Source of the DNA: Paracoccaceae bacterium
Lineage (GTDB): Bacteria; Pseudomonadota; Alphaproteobacteria; Rhodobacterales; Rhodobacteraceae
Length of the DNA: 64,000 nt
NCBI GenBank assembly: GCA_020637675.1
Contig: JACKKD010000001.1
Coordinates: forward strand, 248,001 to 312,000
Direction: 5' to 3'
Notes under the pieces: model-generated
Databases searched by the model: none
The model's input: only the letters and a program-made list of their open reading frames with translations
Told to the model about the DNA's origin: nothing
Shown: positions 24,070-32,761 of the stretch, one piece after another
Layout of the letters: each line of letters opens with the position of its first letter
Numbering within the stretch: the stretch's first letter is position 1
Position numbers and translations under genes: made by a program

Positions 24070-25998
24070 TCAGGCCGCCGCCGCGCGCTCCTTCGAAATC
24101 CGCTCGGCCTCGCGGCCGTAGATCTCCTCGTAGTGGTCGAAGGCGGTCTCGTGCCAGGCGGTGCCCTGCGTCGCGCCACCGAGGGCGAGGATCAGGTCTT
24201 CCTCGGCCGAGGCCGGCAAGAGCGCGCGGAACAGGTCCCAGCCGCGGAATTCCGGATCGCGGTCAAAGCCGAGGACCTGCCCCTTCAGCGAGGAGATCAT
24301 CGAGACCATCGCCCCGGAATAGACCGATGGCACATGGATCTCGATCCGCTCGATCGGCTGGAGCAGGACCGGCCCCGCCTTGGCCAGCGCCTCGCGGAGC
24401 GCCATCCTTCCGGCGGTGCGGAAGGCGAAGTCGTTGCTGTCCACCGCATGGTGCTTGCCGTCGGTGAGGGTGACCGCGATGTCGGTGACGGGGAAGCCGA
24501 GCGGCCCCTTGTCCAGCGCCTCGCGCGCGCCCTCCTCCACCGCAGGGATGAAGTTCCGCGGCACGGCGCCCCCCTTCACCACCTCCGCGAAGGCGAAGCC
24601 CTCGCCCCGACCCGCGGGGCGCAATGTGATCGCAACGTCGGCGAACTGGCCCGCACCCCCCGACTGTTTCCGGTGGCGATAATGTTCATCGACCGAGCTT
24701 GAGATCGTTTCGAGATAGCGCGGGTCCGGCACACGCATCGCTACCTCGACGCCGAAGTCGTCGGCCAGCGCCGCCAGCACCTGCCGCTCGTGCATCGGGC
24801 CTTGCAGGCGCACCAGCGCATGGCCCGTCGCCTCGTCCTGGCCGAGCGACAGCATCGGGTCGGCCTCGGCAAGCCGCGCGAGCGCGCTGGAAAGCCGCAC
24901 CTCGTCGCGCTCATGCGCGGGCGTGACGATCCGGGCCAGGGCCGGCGGGCAGCCCTTCGCCCAGGCCGGCGCCTCGACAGCCTCCTTCGCGGTGAAGATA
25001 TGCCCGGCATTGAGCTGGTCCGATTTCACCGAGACGCCGACCTCGCCGGGCGTCAGATGGTCGTTGCCGGCCTTGCCGCCCAGTTCCGCGAGCCCGCCGA
25101 GCCCGGCGCCCGCGAGCGTCGTGCCCTGCTTCAGCCCAGGCCCCAGCGCGCGCAGCATGACGCATTTTCCCAGATGCTTGCGATTCTGCGCATGAAAACC
25201 CACCGCCAGCGCATCCGCGACGCCGAGCCGTTCCTTCAGCGCCGCGACGTCGGGCACCTCGTGCCGCAGCGCCTTCATCAGGCGGAGAATGCCGTTCCTG
25301 CGGTTCGCCGAGCCGAGGAAGGCCGGCAGGATGTCACGGTGTTGCGTCTCCCGCCGGGCGATCTCGAAAAGCGCGCCGGTCGCCGGCTCGTGATCTTCGA
25401 TCAGTTCTTCCAGAAGCGCGTCGTCATAGTCCGACATGTGCTCCAGAAGCTCCGCCCGCGCCTCGTGCTCGCGCTCGGCCTCGCCCTTCGGCATCGCGAC
25501 AAGCTGCGAGGGCTGGCCCTCGCGGTAGCGCCAGGCGCGTTCGGAGATGAGGTCGATGGCGCCGACGATCTGCCCGCCCTCGCGGATCGGGATCTGGCGC
25601 AGGACGACGGTGTGACCGGTATAGGCCTGCAGCGCGGCGACGATGTCGCGCATCCTTCCCTTCGGAACGTCCATGCGGTTAATGAAGACGAAGCAGGGCA
25701 CGCCCGCCGCCTCGACCGCCCGGAGCCAGGGCGCAGCCAGCACCGCCTCGTCAGGGTCTGGCGCGACACAGAGCACGGCGGCATCGGCCGCCAGAAGCGC
25801 CGCGCCGCCCATGCGGGCGAACTCCGGCCCCCCCGCCACGTCCAGAGCGCACCAGTCCTCGCCCATGAACCCGAAGCGCGTCAGCGTCAGATGACCGGCC
25901 GTCTCGGACCGGGGATGGCCGTCCTCGAGCGCGGCAAGCGCGCGGACAAGCTCCGTTTTCCCCGATTGAGACGGCCCCAGTACCGTGAAGCAGCGCAT
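24070..25998 (-). CDS. Elongation factor G-like GTPase (FusA2 type)
   Basis: 642 residues, shorter than canonical EF-G (about 700). The P-loop is GPSQSGKT (residues 8-15) rather than the usual GHxDxGKT; G3 reads DVAGGPEF instead of DTPGH, and G4 is INRMD. The later domains look like EF-G domains II-V: GGAGQFADVAITLRP (domain IV entry, normally QSGGxGQ), NFIPAVEEGAREAL, AVDSNDFAFRTAG and HVPSVYSGAMVSMISSLKG. Such paralogues occur in many bacteria, often without clear translocase activity; some may act in stress or recycling. ATG 25998 gives the MRCFTVLGPSQSGKT start. It stands alone on its strand. Confidence 0.88.
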   Translation of the reverse strand: MRCFTVLGPSQSGKTELVRALAALEDGHPRSETAGHLTLTRFGFMGEDWCALDVAGGPEFARMGGAALLAADAAVLCVAPDPDEAVLAAPWLRAVEAAGVPCFVFINRMDVPKGRMRDIVAALQAYTGHTVVLRQIPIREGGQIVGAIDLISERAWRYREGQPSQLVAMPKGEAEREHEARAELLEHMSDYDDALLEELIEDHEPATGALFEIARRETQHRDILPAFLGSANRRNGILRLMKALRHEVPDVAALKERLGVADALAVGFHAQNRKHLGKCVMLRALGPGLKQGTTLAGAGLGGLAELGGKAGNDHLTPGEVGVSVKSDQLNAGHIFTAKEAVEAPAWAKGCPPALARIVTPAHERDEVRLSSALARLAEADPMLSLGQDEATGHALVRLQGPMHERQVLAALADDFGVEVAMRVPDPRYLETISSSVDEHYRHRKQSGGAGQFADVAITLRPAGRGEGFAFAEVVKGGAVPRNFIPAVEEGAREALDKGPLGFPVTDIAVTLTDGKHHAVDSNDFAFRTAGRMALREALAKAGPVLLQPIERIEIHVPSVYSGAMVSMISSLKGQVLGFDRDPEFRGWDLFRALLPASAEEDLILALGGATQGTAWHETAFDHYEEIYGREAERISKERAAAA

Positions 25999-26194
25999 GG
26001 AAATTCTCCCCCGGCACGCAGTCGGACGCCCTAGGCTGGCCCCCGTGCCCTCGGGGCCATGCGCCCTCTGGGTCAAGTCTCTGCCGCCACGCCGCCGTGG
26101 TCAAGCGAGGAAAGCCGCGGCCCCGCGCCTTGCCATGGATCGCCTGACCGGGTGCCGGGGGGCGAGGGCGGCCCCGCCACCCCCCGTGACCCCC

Positions 26195-26971
26195 TCAGCG
26201 ACCGGTGAAGCGCGCGGGCCGCTTTTCGCGGAATGCCGCGACGCCCTCGCGGAAGTCCGCCGTCACCCCGCATTCGCCCTGCAGCTTCGCCTCCAGAGCG
26301 AGCTGGGCGTCAAGCCCGTTGCCGAAAGAGGCACGCAGCGCCGTCTTCACCCGGCTCAGCGCCTCCGCCGGCCCGGCCGCGAGCGCCGCGGCACGGGCGC
26401 GCCAATGCGCCTCGAACTCGGGGTCCGGCACCGCCTCCCAGATCATTCCCCAGTCGGCCGCCTGGCGCGCGGGGACCTTCTCGGCGAAAAGCGCGGCGCC
26501 CATGGCGCGCGCCAGTCCCACCGACCGCGGCAGCACCCAGGTCCCGCCCGCATCGGGAATGAGCCCGATCCTGGTGAAGGCCTGGATGAAGCTCGCACTT
26601 TCCGCCGCGATCACCACATCGGCCGCGAGCGCGAGGTTCGCCCCTGCCCCGGCGGCCGTGCCGTTGACGGCGGCGATCACCGGCACGCGGGCGGCGACGA
26701 TGGCGCGCAGCATCGGTTCGTATTCTTCCGCGAGCACCCGGCCCAGGTCGAAGTCCGCGCCGAGCGAGGGGTCCGCAAGGTCCTGCCCGGACGAGAAGGC
26801 ACGGCCGGTGCCGGTCAGCACGATCACACGCGCCGTCGTGCCCGCCCGTGTCACCGCATCGGTGATCTCCGCCCGCATCGCGCTGTTCAGCGCGTTCATC
26901 ACCTCGGGCCGGTCGAGCGTGACGGTGGCGATGCCACCCACCTCGGCATAGCGGATCGTCTGATAGCCCAC
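26195..26971 (-). CDS. Enoyl-CoA hydratase/isomerase (crotonase), PaaG-like
   Basis: 258-residue crotonase-fold enzyme acting on an acyl-CoA. Oxyanion-hole segments are GTGRAFSSGQDLAD (about 54-67) and AAVNGTAAGAGANLALAAD; the acidic catalytic position is the Asp of IGLIPDAGGTWVLPRSVG, as in PaaG (ring-epoxide isomerase) and in some 2-enoyl isomerases. The C-terminal FREGVAAFREKRPARFTGR is a general crotonase ending. The substrate cannot be fixed; no paa genes are nearby. It is followed downstream by a 196-bp gap with a GC-rich hairpin before the EF-G-like gene. Confidence 0.87.
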   Translation of the reverse strand: MGYQTIRYAEVGGIATVTLDRPEVMNALNSAMRAEITDAVTRAGTTARVIVLTGTGRAFSSGQDLADPSLGADFDLGRVLAEEYEPMLRAIVAARVPVIAAVNGTAAGAGANLALAADVVIAAESASFIQAFTRIGLIPDAGGTWVLPRSVGLARAMGAALFAEKVPARQAADWGMIWEAVPDPEFEAHWRARAAALAAGPAEALSRVKTALRASFGNGLDAQLALEAKLQGECGVTADFREGVAAFREKRPARFTGR

Positions 26972-27039
26972 GGCGCGCCTCCCATTCCTCTCGGGCGGAG
27001 ATTAGCGGCGCGCGCCACCAGGGGAAGCGAAACCCCGCG

Positions 27040-27504
27040 TCACTCCTTCAGGAGTTCGGCGAGCCGGGTGCGTTCGTCCTCGGAAAGCGGCTGCGCCGCG
27101 ACCTCGGTGGCGTTCCTGCGACGGCGGAGATAGACCGCAGCACCGCCGAGCCCGACGACGAGAAGCGCCGGCCCCGCGACCCAGAGGATCAGGTTCGACC
27201 CGGTCGCGGGCGGGTTCAGCAGGACGTATTCGCCGTAGCGGTCCACCAGGTAGGCGATGACTTCGGCATCCGTGTCGCCCGCCACCAGCCGTTCGCGCAC
27301 CAGCAGGCGAAGGTCGCGGGCGAGATCCGCGTTCGATTCGTCGATGTTCTCGTTGCGGCAGACAAGGCAGCGCAGGCCCTGCGAAAGCGCCCGTGCGCGG
27401 GCCTCCAGCCCGGGATCGGCCAGCATCTCGTCCGGCTGGACCGCGCCGGCCGGGGCCGCGAGCGACAGAAGCAGAAGAAACGCGAGCTGCCGCACCGGCC
27501 TCAC
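27040..27504 (-). CDS. ccmH: Cytochrome c maturation protein CcmH
   Basis: Periplasmic, membrane-anchored thiol protein that reduces or holds the apocytochrome CxxCH motif for haem attachment. 154 residues: signal peptide (1-20), the redox motif LRCLVCRN with Cys46 and Cys49, the three-helix domain with DLRLLVRERLVAGDTDAEVIAYLVDRYGEYVLL, and a C-terminal membrane helix (about 106-126). It lacks the TPR (CcmI) extension, which must be elsewhere. The start overlaps the ccmF stop by 4 nt. Confidence 0.95.
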   Translation of the reverse strand: MRPVRQLAFLLLLSLAAPAGAVQPDEMLADPGLEARARALSQGLRCLVCRNENIDESNADLARDLRLLVRERLVAGDTDAEVIAYLVDRYGEYVLLNPPATGSNLILWVAGPALLVVGLGGAAVYLRRRRNATEVAAQPLSEDERTRLAELLKE

Positions 27505-29459
27505 TCCGCCGGCTGGGCCAGCGCCGGCGCCTTCCGGGCGCCGGCCGCGACGCGGTAGCGCCGGTCCGAAAGGCTGAGGACACCGCCGAAGGCCATGATG
27601 ATCGCCCCCGCCCAGATCCAGTTGGCGAAGGGCTTGATGTAGGTCCGAACCGCCCAGCCGCCGCCATCCTGCGGATCGCCGATGACAAGGTAGATGTCGC
27701 GCCAGAGGCCGTTGGCGATCGCCGCCTCGGTCGTCGGCATCGCCGCCACCGGATAGACGCGCTTTTCGGGATGCAGCACCGCTACCTCACGCCCGTCCCG
27801 CGCCACGCGCATCGTCGCGGTGGTGGAAAGGAAGTTCGGCCCCTCCACCTCATCCACGCCCGCGAGCGTGATCGTGTAGCCGCCGACCTCGAAGCTTTCG
27901 CCGACCTGCGCGACGCGGATGTCCTCCACGTCCCAGGCCATGAGGCAGGCGATGCCGATGAAGGTGATGCCGAGCCCGGAATGAGCGGCGGCCTTGCCCC
28001 AGTCGGCACGCGGCAGCCGCATGAGGCGCGACGGCGTCCGCGCTGACCTCACCCAGAGTTCAGTCGCCGCCCCGGCAATGAGCCAGACGCCAAGCGCGAC
28101 GCCCACCGGCGCGAGCGCGGAGCGCCCCGTCTGCACCGCAAAGGCAAGCGCACCGAAGGCGAGCGCGAGCGCGAATGCGCCGCGCAACTCGCGGAGCGTC
28201 CGCCCGAGCTTCGCGCGCTTCCAGGGCATGAGCGCACCCACCGGCAGGATCACGGCGAGGAGCACCATGAAGGGCGTGAAGGCCTGGTTGAAGAAGGGCG
28301 CGCCGACCGAGAGCTTGCGGGCGAAGGCCATCTCGGCGATCAGCGGCCAGAGCGTCCCGACAAAGACGACAAAGGCCGCAACGGAGAGCAGCACGTTGTT
28401 GAGGACCAGCGCGGTTTCACGGCTGACGACCCCGAAGACTCCCTTCGCCTCCATCGACCCCGCCCGCGCGGCATAGAGCGTCAGCGCGCCGCCGATGAAG
28501 ACCGCGAGGATGGCAAGGATGAAGATTCCGCGCTCGGGGTCGTTGGCGAAGGCATGGACGGAGGTGATGATGCCGGAGCGCACGATGAAGGTGCCGATGA
28601 GCGAGAAGCCGAAGGCGAGAATCGCCAGCAGGATCGTCCAGCTTTTCAGCGCCTCGCGCTTTTCCACCACGGTGGCGGAATGCAGAAGCGCCGCGGCGAC
28701 GAGCCAGGGCATGAAGGAGGCGTTCTCCACCGGGTCCCAGAACCAGAAGCCGCCCCAGCCGAGCTCGTAATAGGCCCACCAGGAGCCGAGCGCGATGCCC
28801 ACGGTGAGGAACATCCAGGCGGCGAGCGTCCACGGCCGGACCCAGCGCGCCCAGGCGGCATCGACCCGGCCCTCGATCAGGGCGGCGACGGCGAAGGAGA
28901 ACGCCATCGAGAGGCCGACATAGCCGAGGTAGAGGAACGGCGGATGGAAGGCGAGGCCGGGGTCCTGCAGCAGGGGATTGAGGTCCTGCCCGTCGAAGGG
29001 CGGCTCGGCAAGCCGGACGAACGGGTTCGAGGTGAAAAGGATGAAGGCGAGGAAGGCCACGCCGATCATCGCCTGGACCGAGAGCACCCGTGCTTTCAGC
29101 CGCTCCGGAAGCGCACCGCCGAACCAGGCCGCCGTCGCGCCGAAGCCCGACAGGATCAGCACCCAGAGGAGCATCGACCCCTCGTGGTTGCCCCAGACGC
29201 CCGAGACCTTGTAGAGCATCGGCTTCAGCGTGTGGGAGTTCTCCACGACGATGCGCAGCGAGAAGTCGGACGTGACGAAGGCCCAGGTGAGTGCCGCGAA
29301 GGAGAGCGCGATGCAGATGAACTGCGCCGTCGCCGCCGGCGCCGCGACGGCCATCCAGCCTCGCCAGCCCTTATGGGCACCGATGAGCGGGACCACGGCC
29401 TGAACCGCGGCGATCATGAGCGCGAGGCTCAGGGCGAAGTGACCGAATTCGACGAACAT
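27501..29459 (-). CDS. ccmF: Haem lyase subunit CcmF
   Basis: 652-residue polytopic inner-membrane protein of system I cytochrome c biogenesis; with CcmH it attaches haem from holo-CcmE to apocytochrome. The periplasmic WWD domain (GGFWFWDPVENASFMPWL) lies near residue 240, about fourteen hydrophobic segments are seen, and histidines flank the domain as expected for haem ligands (SLLWVLILSGFGA region, LHSATVVEKREALKSWTILL). Length is usual for CcmF. In the ccm order here a holin and endolysin gene separate it from ccmE, which is the odd feature of this locus. Confidence 0.96.
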   Translation of the reverse strand: MFVEFGHFALSLALMIAAVQAVVPLIGAHKGWRGWMAVAAPAATAQFICIALSFAALTWAFVTSDFSLRIVVENSHTLKPMLYKVSGVWGNHEGSMLLWVLILSGFGATAAWFGGALPERLKARVLSVQAMIGVAFLAFILFTSNPFVRLAEPPFDGQDLNPLLQDPGLAFHPPFLYLGYVGLSMAFSFAVAALIEGRVDAAWARWVRPWTLAAWMFLTVGIALGSWWAYYELGWGGFWFWDPVENASFMPWLVAAALLHSATVVEKREALKSWTILLAILAFGFSLIGTFIVRSGIITSVHAFANDPERGIFILAILAVFIGGALTLYAARAGSMEAKGVFGVVSRETALVLNNVLLSVAAFVVFVGTLWPLIAEMAFARKLSVGAPFFNQAFTPFMVLLAVILPVGALMPWKRAKLGRTLRELRGAFALALAFGALAFAVQTGRSALAPVGVALGVWLIAGAATELWVRSARTPSRLMRLPRADWGKAAAHSGLGITFIGIACLMAWDVEDIRVAQVGESFEVGGYTITLAGVDEVEGPNFLSTTATMRVARDGREVAVLHPEKRVYPVAAMPTTEAAIANGLWRDIYLVIGDPQDGGGWAVRTYIKPFANWIWAGAIIMAFGGVLSLSDRRYRVAAGARKAPALAQPAE

Positions 29460-29530
29460 GGGCAGAGCATAGAGCCTTGGCTCGCCCGGGCCAATGGGCT
29501 GCGCGCCGATGTCGCGGGAGAGCGGGCCAG

Positions 29531-29572
29531 GGGGGCGTGTGCCCCCGCTGCCCCGGCCTCGCCGGCCGTATT
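29531..29572 (+). repeat. GC-rich double hairpin followed by GTATT
   Basis: GGGGGC-GTGT-GCCCCC (29531-29546) and CCGGC-CTC-GCCGG (29553-29565) are followed by GTATT. The form recalls the intergenic hairpin element repeated in Rhodobacteraceae genomes, of which a better copy is at 52274. It lies between the holin and ccmF and could separate their transcripts. Confidence 0.4.
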
Positions 29573-29606
29573 CAGTCCCCGGGGACCCTTGCGCAGGGGT
29601 GAAACA

Positions 29607-30131
29607 TCAGCGGTCGGAATCCCGCCGGCGCCATTCAGAGAGCGCCGGATTCGCGCCGGTGTCGCCGGAGACTGCGGCCGGAGCCGGGGGCGCCGCAGCC
29701 CGGGTTGGCCGGACGCGCCGCGGAATGGCGCGCAGGTAGTGCGCCTCGCGCGCGCCGAAGTAGAAGCCGACGATCGCGGCCAGGAGCCACCAGAGCGGCT
29801 CGGGCACCGCGTCGAGTCCGACCATGCGTCGGGCGAAGCCCTCCGGGTCCACCATGGCGTGGACGAAAAGCCCGATGGTGCCGAAGGCGAGGAACGGGCG
29901 CGGCAGGCGGTTCAGGCCGTTCACGAAGCGGTCGAAGCCGTCCGCTGCGGCGAACTGGAACTCCGCCCCGTGTTCCTCCAGCGCTTTCAGGTAGGCTTCC
30001 TGCGCGGCCTCCATCCGCTTCGTCGCGTTCGGCGTGAAGACCTCGGCCACGGTCGTCGCGGCCTCGCCAAGGGCGGTGGTGCCGGCGGGCGCCCCGAGGA
30101 TGCGGCCGATCACCCCCCCGATCACGCCCAT
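29607..30131 (-). CDS. Holin (3TM family), GTA lysis type
   Basis: 174 residues. The middle (about residues 75-140) has two to three membrane segments, FLAFGTIGLFVHAMV and EPLWWLLAAIVGFYFGAREAHYL, between an N-terminal helix and a charged C-terminal tail. This is the layout of the 3TM_holin family found beside a muramidase in Rhodobacteraceae and equivalent to the RcGTA holin of Rhodobacter capsulatus. Holins form lesions that let the endolysin reach the cell wall. Its start overlaps the endolysin gene by 10 nt. The acting site is the inner membrane; GTA involvement is inferred from family and pairing. Confidence 0.85.
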   Translation of the reverse strand: MGVIGGVIGRILGAPAGTTALGEAATTVAEVFTPNATKRMEAAQEAYLKALEEHGAEFQFAAADGFDRFVNGLNRLPRPFLAFGTIGLFVHAMVDPEGFARRMVGLDAVPEPLWWLLAAIVGFYFGAREAHYLRAIPRRVRPTRAAAPPAPAAVSGDTGANPALSEWRRRDSDR

Positions 30132-30733
30132 GACGCGATCCTCGCCCGGTGCTCGGCCTCGCTCAGGTGGAAGCGGGGCGAGATGAACTCCTCGGCCCGC
30201 AGGATCCAGCCGCCCTTGCCGCCGCCGCGGCGGCGGGCGTACTTGCGGCTGGCCGGGCGGGCGTCCGCCAGGGAGTAGTAATAATTGCGCCGGGCAATAC
30301 CGTAGGCGTCGGCCAGAAGGCCGGCGTCGGGAACGGCCGCGCCGTGGGCGGCGGCGACGGTCATCGGACCGATCGCGCCGTCCACGACCAGGTCGTATCC
30401 CATCTCGTTGAGCAGCCGCTGGAGAACCTTCACCGCGTTGGCACCGGCGTTCACATACATGTCGAAGACCGAAGCCTGCAGCGCCTCGGGGAGGTCGGCG
30501 ATGCGCGGGCGACGAAAGTAGTGCTCGACAAAGATCCGCTCCGCCTCCGCCCCGTCCAGGCGACGCACGTCGGCCTCGTTCACCCGGCCATCGCCCGTGA
30601 GGTCGAGTCCGAGCCGACGGAGCGTGCCGAGCGTCACGCCGTGGTTGGTCGCCCCGCCTGCGTCGTCGGGGTCGTTCACGAAGCCGCCCTCGCGGGCGAC
30701 GATCTCTCTGGCGATGTCGTGGACGTTGCGCAT
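30122..30733 (-). CDS. Holin-associated N-acetylmuramidase (endolysin)
   Basis: 203-residue glycoside hydrolase of the GH108/TIGR02283-like endolysin type. The catalytic glutamate is Glu15 in REGGFVNDPDDAGGATNHG (residues 14-32), and the C-terminal half (about 130-180) has the peptidoglycan-binding-like fold typical of this family (VVDGAIGPMTVAAAHG). No signal peptide is visible, consistent with release through a holin. It sits directly upstream of the holin with a 10-nt overlap, and after ccmE by 41 bp. In Rhodobacter capsulatus the homologous pair lyses the small fraction of cells that release gene transfer agents. Confidence 0.88.
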   Translation of the reverse strand: MRNVHDIAREIVAREGGFVNDPDDAGGATNHGVTLGTLRRLGLDLTGDGRVNEADVRRLDGAEAERIFVEHYFRRPRIADLPEALQASVFDMYVNAGANAVKVLQRLLNEMGYDLVVDGAIGPMTVAAAHGAAVPDAGLLADAYGIARRNYYYSLADARPASRKYARRRGGGKGGWILRAEEFISPRFHLSEAEHRARIASWA

Positions 30734-30774
30734 GGGCCTCCCCCCTTTCGGCAGGGAAGGCTCGTCGGATCAGG

Positions 30775-31245
30775 TTAATTCGTCATGGGGGCAGCGTCCG
30801 CTGCGTCTTTCGGGTCGACATACATGCCCTGATCCTTCAGGGCGTCGATCACTTCCTTGGGCATGTAGGTCTCGTCGTGCTTGGCAAGGATCTCGGTCGC
30901 CTCGAAGGTGCCGTCGACGAGCCTGCCCGTCGCCACCACGCCCTCGCCCTCGCCAAAGAGGTCGGGCAGCACGCCCTCGTAGCGCACCGGGATCGCGGCG
31001 TTGGTATCGGTCACCTTGAAGGTGATCGCCGCCCCCTGCCCGCGCACCAGACTTCCCTCCTCGACGAGTCCGCCGATGCGGAAGGTCTCGTTCGGCCCGG
31101 GCGCCTTCTCGCTCACCTCGGTGGGGGAGCGGAAGTACTGCAGCGCATCCGGCGCGGCATAGTAGAAGGCGCCGAAGCTTGCGGCCATGGCAACGGCCGC
31201 AAGGACGATGATCTGGATGCGGCGCTGTTTCTTGAGACCCTTCAT
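30775..31245 (-). CDS. ccmE: Haem chaperone CcmE
   Basis: Periplasmic haem chaperone that binds haem covalently and passes it to CcmF/CcmH. 156 residues: N-terminal anchor (about 9-30, IQIIVLAAVAMAASFGAFYYA), OB-fold with FRIGGLVEEGSLVRG and YEGVLPDLFGEGEGVVATG, and the haem-binding His123 plus Tyr127 in LAKHDETYMP. This is the standard CcmE (His form). Its stop lies 41 bp before the endolysin start, and ccmF follows beyond the lysis pair. Confidence 0.96.
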   Translation of the reverse strand: MKGLKKQRRIQIIVLAAVAMAASFGAFYYAAPDALQYFRSPTEVSEKAPGPNETFRIGGLVEEGSLVRGQGAAITFKVTDTNAAIPVRYEGVLPDLFGEGEGVVATGRLVDGTFEATEILAKHDETYMPKEVIDALKDQGMYVDPKDAADAAPMTN

Positions 31246-31366
31246 CGGGCGGTCCTCGCGGCTTGCCCTGACCGGGGCCGGGCATTTCCCTGCTAGATGG
31301 GCGACCGGGGGCGAAGATGCAACTCCTATCTGCCGGTCGCGCCGCGTCCCGACCCGGGGCGGAAGG

Positions 31367-31903
31367 TCACGCCAGCGGATACTCCGCGAGCGGCTCGTGG
31401 ACCGCCCCCTTAGCGGTCAGGTGCGAGCGATAGAGCACCACCTCCGCCACCGCAAACGGCGCGGAGCCGAAGGCGACGTGGCGCGCGAGAAACCGGCCGA
31501 GCGCGGGATCGTCGCCCTCGCCCGGGCGGAAGCGGGCGAACGTGACATGCGGGCGGAAACGCTCGCGATCCAGCATAAGGCCCGCGCCGTGAAGAAGGCT
31601 CCGGACCTTCCGCTGAAGCGCGGCAAGGGGCTCGGACGACGCCACGGCGGCGAAGAGCGTCTTCGCCGCGCGCCCGCCGAAGGTGCCGAGACCGTCGAGC
31701 CGCACCGCGAAGGGCGCGGCGCGCAAGGCTTCCAGCGCCTCGTGCGCGGCCTCGATCCGCTCCACCGGCTCCTCGCCGAGGAAGGCGAGCGTGATGTGGA
31801 AGGTCTCCGGGTCGGCGAGCCTTCCGACCGGCAGGTCTGCCTGCAACGCCGCGAGCCGGTCGCGGATGTCCTCGGGGACCGGGATCGCGACGAAGGCACG
31901 CAT
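31367..31903 (-). CDS. thpR: RNA 2',3'-cyclic phosphodiesterase (2H family)
   Basis: 178-residue 2H phosphoesterase; opens 2',3'-cyclic phosphates on RNA and may ligate with low efficiency. The two HxTx motifs are HITLAFLGE (about residue 36) and HVTFARFRPGEG (about 122), separated by roughly 85 residues as in the family, and the N-terminus MRAFVAIPVPEDIRDRLAAL is typical of ThpR. It lies 7 bp after the murI stop region and may be cotranscribed with it. No specific RNA target is known. Confidence 0.92.
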   Translation of the reverse strand: MRAFVAIPVPEDIRDRLAALQADLPVGRLADPETFHITLAFLGEEPVERIEAAHEALEALRAAPFAVRLDGLGTFGGRAAKTLFAAVASSEPLAALQRKVRSLLHGAGLMLDRERFRPHVTFARFRPGEGDDPALGRFLARHVAFGSAPFAVAEVVLYRSHLTAKGAVHEPLAEYPLA

Positions 31904-31910
31904 CGCCGCC

Positions 31911-32723
31911 TCAGGCCGCCTCGAAGCGGATCTGCCGGCGCAGGAACTGCGTCGCCTTCGACGAAACCCGCGCCGGATCGCCCGTCGTGAGGAGCTTCGA
32001 GGCCGTACCCGGGCCGAGGAACTCCGGCCGGCGGGTGAGATAGTCCCTGAGGCTCGGCGCGACGAGATCGGCCTGCGAATAGACCTTCACCGCGGGTCCG
32101 AGCGCCTCCTGGAAAACCCGTTGCATCAGGGGGTAGTGGGTGCAGCCGAGCATCGCCGCCTGCGGATGCGGCATCCGCCGCTTCAGCGCCTCGACGTGGC
32201 TCTTCACCAGCGCCTCGGCGAGGATCTCGTCTCCCTCCTCTATCGCATCCACCACGCCGCCGCAGGGCTGCGCCTCCACGTCGACGCCGATGGCACGGAA
32301 GGCTAGCTCGCGCTGGAAGGCGCGGGAAGCGACGGTTGCGGGCGTGGCGAAAAGTGCCACATGCTTCACCGCGACCTCGCGCGGGGGAGAGTTGTCGCCC
32401 CATTGCCGCTCGGTCAGCGCCTCGATCAGCGGCACGAAGACGCCGAGGACGCGCTTGTCCTTCGGCACCCAGGTCTCCTGCATCCGCTTCAGCGCCACGG
32501 CCGAGGCGGTGTTGCAGGCAAGCACGACAAGGTCGCAGCCCTCGGCCCAGAGCCGTTCCACGCCCGCGCAGGTGAGTTGGAATATGTCGTCGGCGTCGCG
32601 CACGCCGTAGGGTGTGTGCGCATTGTCGCCGAGGTAGACGAAGGGCACCTCGGGCATGTCCCGCGCCACCGCGTCATAGACCGTAAGCCCGCCGAGACCC
32701 GAATCGAAAATGCCCACCGCCAT
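31911..32723 (-). CDS. murI: Glutamate racemase
   Basis: Makes D-glutamate for peptidoglycan. 270 residues from ATG 32723: GIFDSGLGGLTV at the N-terminus, YLGDNAHTPYGVR, the first catalytic cysteine in VLACNTASAVALKR and the second in AMLGCTHYPLM, spaced as in other MurI proteins. An earlier in-frame ATG would add eleven residues of unlike sequence, so MAVGIFDSGLGG was taken as the start. The length and both Cys residues suggest an active enzyme. Confidence 0.95.
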   Translation of the reverse strand: MAVGIFDSGLGGLTVYDAVARDMPEVPFVYLGDNAHTPYGVRDADDIFQLTCAGVERLWAEGCDLVVLACNTASAVALKRMQETWVPKDKRVLGVFVPLIEALTERQWGDNSPPREVAVKHVALFATPATVASRAFQRELAFRAIGVDVEAQPCGGVVDAIEEGDEILAEALVKSHVEALKRRMPHPQAAMLGCTHYPLMQRVFQEALGPAVKVYSQADLVAPSLRDYLTRRPEFLGPGTASKLLTTGDPARVSSKATQFLRRQIRFEAA

Positions 32724-32761
32724 CTGCGCCTCCTGCCCCGCGTGGCGGGGCAAAGGGCCCG

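Noticed and set aside
29607..30733. Remnant prophage
   Set aside because: Only the lysis pair is present, with no integrase, capsid, tail or replication genes; the neighbours are ccm genes, so a GTA-type cassette is the better reading.
30734..30774. CtrA site (TTAA-N7-TTAA) before the endolysin
   Set aside because: Only one TTAA half occurs in the short gap after ccmE.
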